Assembly: GCA_019314085.1 (NCBI GenBank)
Contig: JAFCZZ010000005.1
Location: 1-35,492 of the forward strand
DNA: 35,492 bases
From: Deltaproteobacteria bacterium
GTDB taxonomy: Bacteria > Desulfobacterota > Syntrophia > Syntrophales > UBA2210
Direction: 5' to 3'
Under the pieces are notes generated by a model. That model searched no databases, had not been told where the DNA came from, and worked only from the letters and a program-made list of their open reading frames with translations. The stretch's first letter is position 1. Every line of letters begins with the position of its first letter. A program made the position numbers and the translations under genes. Below, one piece after another: positions 1 to 6,551 of this stretch.

Positions 1-56
1 TGGATGTGTGCCAGGGCCTCTGCGCGGGCAGTAGCGGCTGCCTCCTGAATTAACAC
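1..56 (-). CDS. Partial gene, start only, unknown product
   Basis: A GTG at 54-56 (minus strand) follows a strong ribosome binding site (AGGAGGTGAT, complement of 61-70) at good spacing. The frame stays open to the window edge and reads MLIQEAAATARAEALAHI. It starts just after the stop of the HNH/XRE gene, so it is the next gene of the rightward-promoter (Cro-side) operon. Only 18 residues are visible, which is too little to assign a function. Confidence 0.6.
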   Translation of the reverse strand, partial: MLIQEAAATARAEALAHI

Positions 57-77
57 GGGTATCACCTCCTTGCACTA

Positions 78-762
78 CTAGTTCACGGCCTCGGAGGCGG
101 CAGATTGTTTGTTGTTTATTCCAGGAATTTTCCATTGGTTAATAAACTCGATTGCTTCGCTAACACGTTCTTTGGGAATATCAAAGTAAGACTTAACTCC
201 AAAGTGTCTCCTTATATCATTAGCAATCCAAATGTGGTAGCGTTTATGGAGAACAGGGTCTTTAACCTTTCCCAATTTGGATTCAATAGTTAGCTTGATA
301 ATATTGATTGTTGTTGCTTTATTCTCAAGTTGTCTGAGTTTGGAAGCCGCTTCTGGCAGCAGGAAGGCTTCAACTGGATACCCCAAGATGTCAGCAATGC
401 GTTTCATGGTGCTATTCTTGGTTAAGCCCGTTTTTAACAACCTGGTTATGGTCTGGCGAGTAATACCTGCTCGATCTGCCAAATCGCCTTTGTCTAATCC
501 GCGCTGCATCATGGCAACTAAAATCATTTCGGTGTCCCATCGGGGGCCTTTGTTTTTGGCTGCGTGAATTTTCATATGGCATCTGTGGCATACTGGAACT
601 AGATTTTCCGGTGCGTGGTTACTTTTAGATCCGTCTTTATGATGAACTTCTGTAGCAGTTTCGCCACAGTATCGGCATGTAAAGTCGTTTTTTTTCTAAC
701 ACTTTGATACGGTTCTTTTTCATCGCGTAGTGGTTCTCGTACTCAAACATATTGTCGTGCAC
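78..762 (-). pseudogene. HNH nuclease-like / XRE / ORF6C protein, frameshifted at an A8 tract
   Basis: Two frames join into one sensible protein. The first starts at GTG 762 (or ATG 750), with GGGGGTG just upstream, right after the stop of the Cro-like gene. It reads MHDNMFEYENHYAMKK and on to VLEKK. At the run of eight A (688-695 on the plus strand) the homology moves to the next frame: DFTCRYCGETATEVHHKDGS, then NLVPVCHRCHMKIH. This is an HNH-type zinc domain with CxxC, HH and CxxCH. The first frame stops at 637-639 and the second is closed by TAG at 696-698, so a shift at the A8 run is needed (one A fewer gives an open 227-residue protein). After the HNH domain come an XRE helix-turn-helix (around DLADRAGITRQTITRLL) and a C-terminal ORF6C-like segment (YHIWIANDIRRHFGVKSYFD). 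ORF6C domains occur in phage antirepressors. It could be a true pseudogene, a homopolymer sequencing error, or slippage-dependent expression. The downstream frame alone, from ATG 575, would give a 165-residue XRE/ORF6C protein, but no clear binding site precedes that ATG. Confidence 0.75.
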
Positions 763-777
763 TATTTACACCCCCAA

Positions 778-1029
778 TCATTCGGTTCCAGTAGCATTCA
801 GGATGTCCGAATCTTTGCTTTGTTCTTGGCGTTCCGCAAAGTTACTGGGTAAAAAAATATCGTTCGGTGTTTTTTTCAAAATAGCTGCAATGTCTAAGGC
901 TATCTGTAGAGACATTCGTCTCTTGTTGTTTTCGAGCTGGCAATAGTAACTTTCTGAAACACCGAGTTTTTCGGCCATTTGCTTCTGTGTCAAACCAGCT
1001 TCTTCGCGGAATTGTTTTAACTTATTCAT
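778..1029 (-). CDS. Cro-like XRE transcriptional regulator
   Basis: An 83-residue helix-turn-helix protein: residues 1-60 form an XRE domain (GLTQKQMAEKLGVSESYY, then LENNKRRMS). I chose ATG 1029 because GGAGGTGAGGA (complement of 1031-1041) lies just upstream. The open frame extends further to 1062, but that part would overlap the operator and has no ribosome binding site. The gene is transcribed from a perfect consensus promoter at 1074-1102, divergent from the repressor operon, and is the first gene of the leftward operon. By position it is the Cro counterpart that commits the phage to lytic growth and shuts off the repressor. That role is inferred from the arrangement. Confidence 0.85.
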   Translation of the reverse strand: MNKLKQFREEAGLTQKQMAEKLGVSESYYCQLENNKRRMSLQIALDIAAILKKTPNDIFLPSNFAERQEQSKDSDILNATGTE

Positions 1030-1045
1030 ATCCTCACCTCCGTCA

Positions 1046-1164
1046 ACTTTGCTGATCGCCAAGTTCTGATTTAATTATAAACTTGACTTTGCATTTTGTC
1101 AAGAGAAAATTTCGTTTTTGCAAAGTTTGTTCTTGCCATCTGTAAACTTTGCTATTTGCAAGGT
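1046..1164. promoter_or_regulatory. Four operator-like dyads (ACTTTGC-N5-GCAAAGT)
   Basis: Four 19-bp sites fit the palindrome ACTTTGC-N5-GCAAAGT. Site 1046-1064 (ACTTTGC..GCCAAGT) and site 1146-1164 (ACTTTGC..GCAAGGT) match in 13 of 14 arm positions. Site 1086-1104 (ACTTTGC..GTCAAGA) and site 1108-1126 (AATTTCG..GCAAAGT) each have one perfect arm and one weak arm. The order is strong, weak, weak, strong, at steps of 40, 22 and 38 bp between two divergent promoters. They are likely binding sites for the repressor and the Cro-like protein. Binding itself is inferred. Confidence 0.65.
1074..1102 (-). promoter_or_regulatory. Consensus sigma-A promoter for the Cro-side operon
   Basis: Read on the minus strand, TTGACA (1097-1102) and TATAAT (1074-1079) are separated by exactly 17 bases: a perfect consensus promoter. 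The expected start is near 1067, about 38 bases before the ATG at 1029. The dyad at 1086-1104 covers the -35 box and spacer, and the dyad at 1046-1064 lies just downstream of the start site, so this promoter looks built to be repressed. Confidence 0.85.
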
Positions 1165-1169
1165 ATAAT
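1141..1169 (+). promoter_or_regulatory. Promoter of the repressor-integrase operon
   Basis: A perfect -10 box TATAAT at 1164-1169 is preceded, at 17-base spacing, by a weak -35 (TGTAAA, 1141-1146). The expected start near 1176 coincides with the ribosome binding site AGGTGG, so the leader would be extremely short. The dyad 1146-1164 lies in the spacer and touches the -10 box, which suggests autorepression. Confidence 0.6.
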
Positions 1170-1189
1170 ATTATTAGGTGGTGATAATC

Positions 1190-1573
1190 TTGAATTTTGG
1201 GAATCGATTGCGACAGCTAAGAAAAGAAAAAGGGTTAACTCAGGCGGAACTAGCAAAATTATTATCGATAGGGGAATCGACAATATCTTTTTATGAATCT
1301 GGCAAGCGTCAGCCTGATTACGAAACATTAATCCGTATAGCTGATCTTTTTAATGTTTCAGTTGATTATCTCCTTGGTCGCACCGTATTAGACGGCACCA
1401 AGAAAATAGACGGAAGTTATAAGCTCAACAAGGAAAAATCTAATAAAGGTATTGAGACCATCGCCGCCCACCGAACAGATGACCCGATGTCCGAACTCCC
1501 CGAGGAAGCCAGGAAGTCCCTCGAAGAATTTAAGGAATTCATCTTAAGGAAGTACGGTAAAGGAAGGGAATAA
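1190..1573 (+). CDS. XRE-family phage repressor (CI-like)
   Basis: About 127 residues. The N-terminal half is a classical XRE helix-turn-helix (LRQLRKEKGLTQAELAKLLS, then FYESGKRQPDYETL, then VSVDYLLGRT). The C-terminal half is charged and ends in a helical stretch (EEARKSLEEFKEFILRKYGK). I prefer the TTG start at 1190 because AGGTGGTG (1176-1183) is then well spaced. GTG 1178 is in frame but lies inside that binding site. It opens the plus-strand operon with the ImmA-like protease and the integrase, the usual place of a lysogeny repressor that is inactivated by an ImmA-type protease rather than by RecA-driven self-cleavage. It has no LexA-like peptidase domain, which agrees with that. Confidence 0.85.
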   Translation: MNFGNRLRQLRKEKGLTQAELAKLLSIGESTISFYESGKRQPDYETLIRIADLFNVSVDYLLGRTVLDGTKKIDGSYKLNKEKSNKGIETIAAHRTDDPMSELPEEARKSLEEFKEFILRKYGKGRE

Positions 1574-1575
1574 CC

Positions 1576-2022
1576 ATGCCGTTCTCGCTGCTGAAAATGG
1601 CGGACGAGCATGGAATCGTCGTTGAGTATTGGGACTTTCGGCCGCCTTTAGAGGCGGTTTATTGGTCTTTCCCCGGGTTGCCTCCGGTTATCGGACTAGC
1701 AAACTCTCTTTTTGGGCGCAGGGCGCATTTTCGCTGCGTGTTGGCTGAAGAATTAGGACACCATTTCACCAGCGCAGGGACGGCCATCCCCAGAACTTTC
1801 TTCCACTACCGCGACCGTCTGGAGGTCAGTCGAGTGGAATACCGCGCTATGCGCTGGGCCGCTTTGCACCTGATGCCCCTGGACAAGCTCCGTCTTGCCT
1901 TTAGAAAAGGCATTTACGAGCGTTGGGAACTGGCTGACTTTTTCGACGTGACAGAGGACATGGTGGACTTCCGCATGTCCTTGCCGGATATCCGGGATAA
2001 ACTACAGACGATGGTTATGTGA
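1576..2022 (+). CDS. immA: ImmA/IrrE-like metallopeptidase
   Basis: 148 residues, starting two bases after the repressor stop, with GGAAGGGA upstream. Residues 58-63 read EELGHH within LAEELGHHFTSAG, a variant of the ImmA/IrrE zinc motif HExxH in which the first His is replaced by Glu while the Glu and last His remain. In ICEBs1 and related phages ImmA cleaves the neighbouring immunity repressor after DNA damage. The position directly behind an XRE repressor fits that role. The family call rests on this motif, the size and the neighbour. The missing first His leaves it uncertain whether the protein is a canonical protease. Confidence 0.75.
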   Translation: MPFSLLKMADEHGIVVEYWDFRPPLEAVYWSFPGLPPVIGLANSLFGRRAHFRCVLAEELGHHFTSAGTAIPRTFFHYRDRLEVSRVEYRAMRWAALHLMPLDKLRLAFRKGIYERWELADFFDVTEDMVDFRMSLPDIRDKLQTMVM

Positions 2023-2023
2023 T

Positions 2024-2620
2024 ATGGGCATGCAAAATTCTTTAATTCTGGATGGGGACTTTGAACGAAAGTTCAAGGTCTTATTGTCTGATCCTGTGTG
2101 GCCATCTGTTCAATGGCTCGTAATGGCCACACGAGATTACGAGAACGCGCTTAATACCGTGGGCATGTTGCTTTATTACCTCGAAACTAAAAAAGCTGCT
2201 TTTGACAGAGAAACCTATGAGCAATACGAAATGAAGCTGCTTGATTTTCTTTTGAGACTACTGGATAAGGCTGATCACTGGGAAGAATATGTCAATATTT
2301 ACAACCGCATTCTTGAGGACCGCCCTTTCTATTGCCTGACATATAACCGCGAGCGCAATGATCCAGTCTTTAACAGGTTCATTCGATGGACGGATAAAAA
2401 ATTCCACCATGTCCATTTCCTTTATGTTCACCATCATCGTTATGAGGTTATCTGTAGGAAGCTGGACAAGGTGCGGAGTGGCAAGCGCACTGGGAATTTA
2501 TATCACGCCACACAGTGCAATTTGAGCGATGAAGAACTGCAGCAAAGATATGACCAGACTAAACAATGGATCGAACAGATTTTATCGGAATACCTGAAAT
2601 ACAAGGGGGTGAAAAAATGA
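2024..2620 (+). CDS. Uncharacterised helical protein in the lysogeny operon
   Basis: 198 residues, unrecognised. The sequence is mostly helical and charged, rich in Tyr, Arg, Glu and Asp, with a His-rich patch (KFHHVHFLYVHHHRYEVI, near residues 128-145) that could bind metal. No signal peptide or membrane segment is visible. It starts one base after the stop of the ImmA-like gene (ATG 2024 or ATG 2030), and its own stop overlaps the integrase ATG, so all four genes are translationally coupled. The location suggests a role in immunity, repressor control or integrase directionality. That is only a guess from context. Confidence 0.7.
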   Translation: MGMQNSLILDGDFERKFKVLLSDPVWPSVQWLVMATRDYENALNTVGMLLYYLETKKAAFDRETYEQYEMKLLDFLLRLLDKADHWEEYVNIYNRILEDRPFYCLTYNRERNDPVFNRFIRWTDKKFHHVHFLYVHHHRYEVICRKLDKVRSGKRTGNLYHATQCNLSDEELQQRYDQTKQWIEQILSEYLKYKGVKK

Positions 2621-4677
2621 GGGTAGCGGTCTATGCCCGCGTAAGCAGCGAGGACCAGGCTGAGCGCGGGACCATTGAGAACCAGCTAGAGTTTGCCCGG
2701 AAATACTGTGACCTTCATGAGTTGGACGTTGTGGAATGGTATCAGGATGACGGTGTGACAGGAACCATCCCGCTGGAGATGCGGGATGAAGGACGTCGCC
2801 TCCTGGAAGACGCCAAGGCTGGCCGGTTTGAGCTGCTCCTGATATACCGACTTGACCGCTTAGGACGATCTGCTCGCATTATCCTCAATGCCGTCTATGA
2901 GCTGGAGCAGTATGGTGTAAAAATCCGTAGCATGACAGAACCTTTTGACACTGGCGACCCTAACGGTCGTTTTCTTTTGACGGTCTTGGCTGGCGTAGCC
3001 GACCTGGAGCGCGAGACTATCCTCGAACGCATGTGGTACGGCGCCAACCGTGCTGCCCGCGCCGGGAAATGGCTGGGTGGAATCGTGCCATATGGATACC
3101 GGGTTAATGATGAGGGCTATTTGGAAGTCAATGAGGACCCCCTCCCTGGCATGGACATGAGCGAGGCTGGCGTGGTGCGGTTGATATACCACCTCATTGC
3201 TGACCAAGGATATTCCACCATTAAGGTGGCAGATTACCTGAATGCCCTTGGTGTGCCACCCTCTTACACCAAGGACGGCCGGCAAATAAAGAGAGGAAAG
3301 CGAAAGGTCAACACTGCTGGCATCTGGAGGCCAGGGAGAATTAGGAATATGGTAGTAAACACCACATATAAGGGAATCCACTACTATGGCAAGCGTACCA
3401 AAAAGAAACGCGAGTTGATACCCAGGGAGGTCCCTGCCATCGTAACCAAGGACATCTGGGAAAGGGCCCAGAAGGTCCTCCGGGATAACCAGCTGGAGGC
3501 CATGAAGAATGCCAAGCGGCAATACCTGCTACGTGGGCTTATCAAGTGCGGGGTCTGCGGCCTGACCTACCACGGCACAGCCTACAGTGGCCCTGGAGGC
3601 AAACCTAAGGCTTACTACGTCTGCGGCGGCAAAACGGCCTACCGTGGCCCTCTGGGCGGGAAGTGTACATCAAAGAACGTCCCTCAGGACTGGATCGAGG
3701 ACTTGGTGTGGCAGGCCTGCGTGGATTTTATTAATAACCCTGGCGATGCGATTAAAGAACTGGCTGCCAGTATGGAGGAAAGGAAGTCGCAAAAGGCAGC
3801 CCTGACCGCAGAACTGGAAATGGTCAAGAACGCCGCCAAAGAAAAAGAGGCCGAGAAGCAAAGCATCCTCGACCTTTACAGAAAGCGCATTATTGGAAGT
3901 GTGGACGTAGAACAGCAGCTGCAGCAGATTGCCCGAGAAAAGGCATCTCTGAACCAGCGAGCCCGTGACCTGGAAAAGCAAATCGAGGCCGAGGAAGGGC
4001 TAGCCCGACAGTTTGACACCGCCGAGGAACTACTGGCTGACCTTAAAGCGAAACTGGAGGCTAATCCGCCATTTGAAGTGCGTCGGGAAATCGTCCGAGC
4101 ACTGGTGAAGGAAATAATCGTAGACACAAAACCCGGAGACAATGGGCGTCCCCGGGCAGTAGTTACCGCTCGATATACTTTCTCCAAGGTTGTTACACGA
4201 ACCGCCAAGCGTGCAGAGAATATCCTTGACCTTTCTGTTGTTCGACGGGCAAAGATGCCGCCATGGTTATTGGGCCACCAATGGTCAGGAGATAGTCCTG
4301 GTGCTCGTTTAAGGCAGGCCAGGGTGGCGAAGAATATGACCATCCGCGACCTGTCTGCGGCCACTGGCCTATCCGTTACAGCCTTAAGCCGCCTGGAGGC
4401 GGATAAATTCAATGCTGCGTTGCCCAACTTACGAACACTGGCTAAGGCCCTGGGCGTCTCTATAGCTTACCTTGGCTGTTTTGAGAAACTGCCAGAGAAC
4501 ACTCTGGGCCAGCGGATTACCAAAGCCCGCCTATATCATGGCCTCACGAAGAAGGAAATGGCCCAGGCCATAGGTGTGGATCCGAAAACACTCCGCAGCT
4601 GGGAACAAGATAAACACCAACCCCTTAATCGATATTTTACCGTACTTAACTCGTATTTGGCAATTTTGGATGAGTAA
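2617..4677 (+). CDS. int: Large serine integrase with two C-terminal XRE domains
   Basis: 686 residues from ATG 2617, preceded by AAGGGGGTG at 2603-2611. An in-frame start at 2566 lacks a binding site. Residues 1-150 are the resolvase catalytic domain (VAVYARVSSEDQ, likely catalytic Ser10; YRLDRLGRSARI; RETILERMWYG). A recombinase domain (GIVPYGYR onward) and a zinc ribbon with CGVC and two later Cys (near 310-350) follow, then a long coiled coil (about 380-470), as in phiC31/Bxb1-type integrases. These catalyse attP x attB recombination. After residue about 560 there are two consecutive XRE helix-turn-helix domains (LRQARVAKNMTIRDLSAATG and ITKARLYHGLTKKEMAQAIG), which are not part of the usual family architecture. 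The gene is last in the repressor operon and converges on the endolysin. Confidence 0.93.
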   Translation: MRVAVYARVSSEDQAERGTIENQLEFARKYCDLHELDVVEWYQDDGVTGTIPLEMRDEGRRLLEDAKAGRFELLLIYRLDRLGRSARIILNAVYELEQYGVKIRSMTEPFDTGDPNGRFLLTVLAGVADLERETILERMWYGANRAARAGKWLGGIVPYGYRVNDEGYLEVNEDPLPGMDMSEAGVVRLIYHLIADQGYSTIKVADYLNALGVPPSYTKDGRQIKRGKRKVNTAGIWRPGRIRNMVVNTTYKGIHYYGKRTKKKRELIPREVPAIVTKDIWERAQKVLRDNQLEAMKNAKRQYLLRGLIKCGVCGLTYHGTAYSGPGGKPKAYYVCGGKTAYRGPLGGKCTSKNVPQDWIEDLVWQACVDFINNPGDAIKELAASMEERKSQKAALTAELEMVKNAAKEKEAEKQSILDLYRKRIIGSVDVEQQLQQIAREKASLNQRARDLEKQIEAEEGLARQFDTAEELLADLKAKLEANPPFEVRREIVRALVKEIIVDTKPGDNGRPRAVVTARYTFSKVVTRTAKRAENILDLSVVRRAKMPPWLLGHQWSGDSPGARLRQARVAKNMTIRDLSAATGLSVTALSRLEADKFNAALPNLRTLAKALGVSIAYLGCFEKLPENTLGQRITKARLYHGLTKKEMAQAIGVDPKTLRSWEQDKHQPLNRYFTVLNSYLAILDE

Positions 4678-4690
4678 AAGTTGCAGCTCA

Positions 4691-4720
4691 ATAAAAAAGC
4701 CCTGGGGATATCCCCAGGGC
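4691..4720 (-). terminator. Intrinsic terminator of the late (lysis) operon
   Basis: A perfect 22-bp palindrome at 4699-4720 (GCCCTGGGG arm, then its complement) is followed on the minus strand by TTTTTTAT (4691-4698). It lies 20 bases past the endolysin stop, so it ends the long minus-strand late transcript. On the plus strand no T run follows, but the hairpin may still slow transcription from the integrase side. Confidence 0.85.
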
Positions 4721-4739
4721 AGTTGATACGCCGTTCCTA

Positions 4740-5978
4740 TCATTCTATTCTTTCTTTTGCTATGCTAATGATTTGCTCTAATGTACTGCGCAATTGACTG
4801 TTTTCAGCCACAGTAGCCTCAAGTTGCTTTCTCAGTTGCTGATTTTCGGCTTTCAGTACAGCCAATCTCTCGCTATCATGTGGTCCAATTGGCAGTTCTG
4901 TTTTTAATAAATCCGCTAAATAGTCCTGTACTATACTTTTTCCATACCCGTGTCCTGGATATGCCCAGCCTACACCTGTCGGGTTCTCTGCAGCTCCCAA
5001 ATGTTCTACGTAAGATGCACTTCCCCGATGCACCAAATCGAAGCGGGGGTCCACTTTCTGCATTCCCATTGGCAGCGGCTCTGTAGTAGCGTATGCATAG
5101 AGATGCTGAATATGGGCTTCAACGCCGGTAGCTCTATCTACAAAAATAGCCCCATGAACACCTTTTTCAAAGCGGACCCTTTCAGGGTCGGCACCACGAA
5201 GAGGTTCATTACCCGTTGCGGCTTTTCCGGTTGCGCCTAAGCCACAAAAATTATTTTGCTCAGGCTTAACAAGACCGCCAAACCTGAAGAAACCAGTTTC
5301 CTTGCATGCTTGGCACAAAGCCACATCGGGCCTGATATTGTACCTGGGAGCAATTGACCAGTACAGGTCGGCCATCAATACCCAGTCCGGGGCTTTATGT
5401 TGAAGCCAGACGCGAGCCTGTTCTTTTGTTGCCTCGGGTTCACCCATGATGGGCGTAAGAGCCTCTCTCTCTTTCCTGGTTTCAGGCATATACGATTTCA
5501 CAGCAGCCAGGAAGCCTTCCCATCCGCCGGGTCGGCCGCGGAGAATATGAGGACAGTTTTTGTTGTACCAATGATGGTGCTGAACCACCCTGTCAATACT
5601 CAGATTTAACTTCTGGAGTAAATGTGCCACCAATTCAGCTGCGTTGCTCTCTGCCTTGGCGCGATTGCCGTCGCTGTTCTCGCAAATCTCCACTCCGATG
5701 CTGGTGCGGTTCCCGGGTCCGTCGTGGCCATCGGTACAGTGCCAGCCGTTTTCGTTAAGTGGTAAGTGCTGTATGGCCTGGTGGTCGTCTACCGTAAAGT
5801 GCCAGCTTACCGGGGCGCGGGCAGCAGCATTACTTTTTAGGTACCTGGCATGAGCTTCGGCATCGGCTCCTTTGTTTGGGTTAGCCGTGTCATGAATGGT
5901 AATATAGGCCGGTTTCATGAAGTATCCCGGCCTGTTACGGCGTCCTTGAGGTATAAAATCCTGTTTAATCCTAACCAT
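4740..5978 (-). CDS. Endolysin: N-acetylmuramoyl-L-alanine amidase plus glucosaminidase-like domain
   Basis: 412 residues from ATG 5978, which sits one base after the holin stop. Residues 1-160 form an Amidase_2/PGRP fold: AYITIHDTAN carries the first zinc His (about 29), and QHHHWYNKNCPHI (133-145) supplies the later His and the Cys/His pair. Residues about 190-350 resemble a glucosaminidase-type domain (ACKETGFFRFGG, then NNFCGLGATG, then GVEAHIQHLYAYA). The last 45 residues are a leucine-heptad coiled coil (LKAENQQLRKQLEATVAENS). The enzyme would cut both the peptide stem and the glycan of the host wall at the end of infection. There is no signal peptide, so release depends on the holin. 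The coiled coil is an unusual tail and may drive oligomerisation. An alternative ATG at 6002 overlaps the holin. Confidence 0.92.
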   Translation of the reverse strand: MVRIKQDFIPQGRRNRPGYFMKPAYITIHDTANPNKGADAEAHARYLKSNAAARAPVSWHFTVDDHQAIQHLPLNENGWHCTDGHDGPGNRTSIGVEICENSDGNRAKAESNAAELVAHLLQKLNLSIDRVVQHHHWYNKNCPHILRGRPGGWEGFLAAVKSYMPETRKEREALTPIMGEPEATKEQARVWLQHKAPDWVLMADLYWSIAPRYNIRPDVALCQACKETGFFRFGGLVKPEQNNFCGLGATGKAATGNEPLRGADPERVRFEKGVHGAIFVDRATGVEAHIQHLYAYATTEPLPMGMQKVDPRFDLVHRGSASYVEHLGAAENPTGVGWAYPGHGYGKSIVQDYLADLLKTELPIGPHDSERLAVLKAENQQLRKQLEATVAENSQLRSTLEQIISIAKERIE

Positions 5979-5979
5979 G

Positions 5980-6303
5980 CTACATCCCCGCTTCCGTATC
6001 ATCTATTGGCGGTTTCGGTTTAGGAGGCTTCAATGCTGCATCGTTCAACTTACCTGCGGTAGCCGCTACCAAGAAACCGTTTGCAAGGCTCAACACATAC
6101 ACCCGCCAATCAGCCGGATCTGCTCCGGTAGCCAGTTGAGCCAAAGTCAAGATTAAAGCCCCGATGAATACCGCATAGATGTCCGTAGGAAGCGACAAAA
6201 CCCGGTCAACCAGGGCCTTTGTATATTGCACCACGAGATACGTCAGCAAAGAAGCTCCGGCCAGTGTAGCAAGGGCGTCAAAAGTAAAAAGGCTATCTGG
6301 CAT
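5980..6303 (-). CDS. Putative holin with hydrophobic segments
   Basis: 107 residues, ATG 6303 behind GGAAGGAGTGAT. Three hydrophobic stretches are visible: about residues 10-25 (LATLAGASLLTYLVV), 42-60 (IYAVFIGALILTLAQLA) and 68-85 (VYVLSLANGFLVAATAG). They are followed by a hydrophilic, Pro/Lys-rich tail (KPPKPKPPIDD). Size, membrane layout and position directly upstream of the endolysin fit a class I holin that opens the cytoplasmic membrane for the lysin. No specific family was recognised. Confidence 0.75.
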   Translation of the reverse strand: MPDSLFTFDALATLAGASLLTYLVVQYTKALVDRVLSLPTDIYAVFIGALILTLAQLATGADPADWRVYVLSLANGFLVAATAGKLNDAALKPPKPKPPIDDTEAGM

Positions 6304-6324
6304 AGATTATCACTCCTTCCCATT

Positions 6325-6546
6325 TTAACGCCTTGCCCTTTCCAGGAGTTCGTCAATCTTTGCCTCCTGGCGTGCAAGGTTCACCTGTATTAATGTTGTC
6401 AGGTTCTCAAGGGCCTTGGTGTTATTCTTAACTACCTCGGCCAAGTCATTGTCGCTTTTTTGTTTAATCCACCTATCAACCAAAAAAATCAACCCCGCTA
6501 CTGCAAACATAGCAAGGCCGTATTGTGCAATTTCAGGACCCGGCAT
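6325..6546 (-). CDS. BhlA/UviB-like small membrane protein, probable holin
   Basis: 73 residues from ATG 6546, with AGGAGGTGA (complement of 6552-6560) upstream; the in-frame GTG 6555 lies inside that site. There is one N-terminal transmembrane segment (IAQYGLAMFAVAGLIFLVDR), then a charged helical cytoplasmic tail (LTTLIQVNLARQEAKIDELL). This layout matches the BhlA/UviB family of small phage and bacteriocin-associated holins. It lies between the DGR reverse transcriptase and the second holin, so the lysis cassette has two candidate membrane proteins. Confidence 0.75.
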   Translation of the reverse strand: MPGPEIAQYGLAMFAVAGLIFLVDRWIKQKSDNDLAEVVKNNTKALENLTTLIQVNLARQEAKIDELLERARR

Positions 6547-6551
6547 AGACG

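Noticed and set aside
2860..3522. Long open frame (220 residues) on the minus strand inside the integrase
   Set aside because: It lies fully inside the serine integrase, has no ribosome binding site and no recognisable domain; it is a shadow frame.
3876..4427. 183-residue minus-strand open frame in the 3' half of the integrase
   Set aside because: Low-complexity Ser/Arg-rich composition typical of a reverse-frame shadow; the sense strand encodes clear coiled-coil and XRE domains.
4699..4720. Perfect 22-bp palindrome as a possible attP core
   Set aside because: It has a T run on the minus strand right after the endolysin stop, so a terminator explains it. Serine integrase sites are longer imperfect dyads with a central dinucleotide. 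Not excluded, but not needed.
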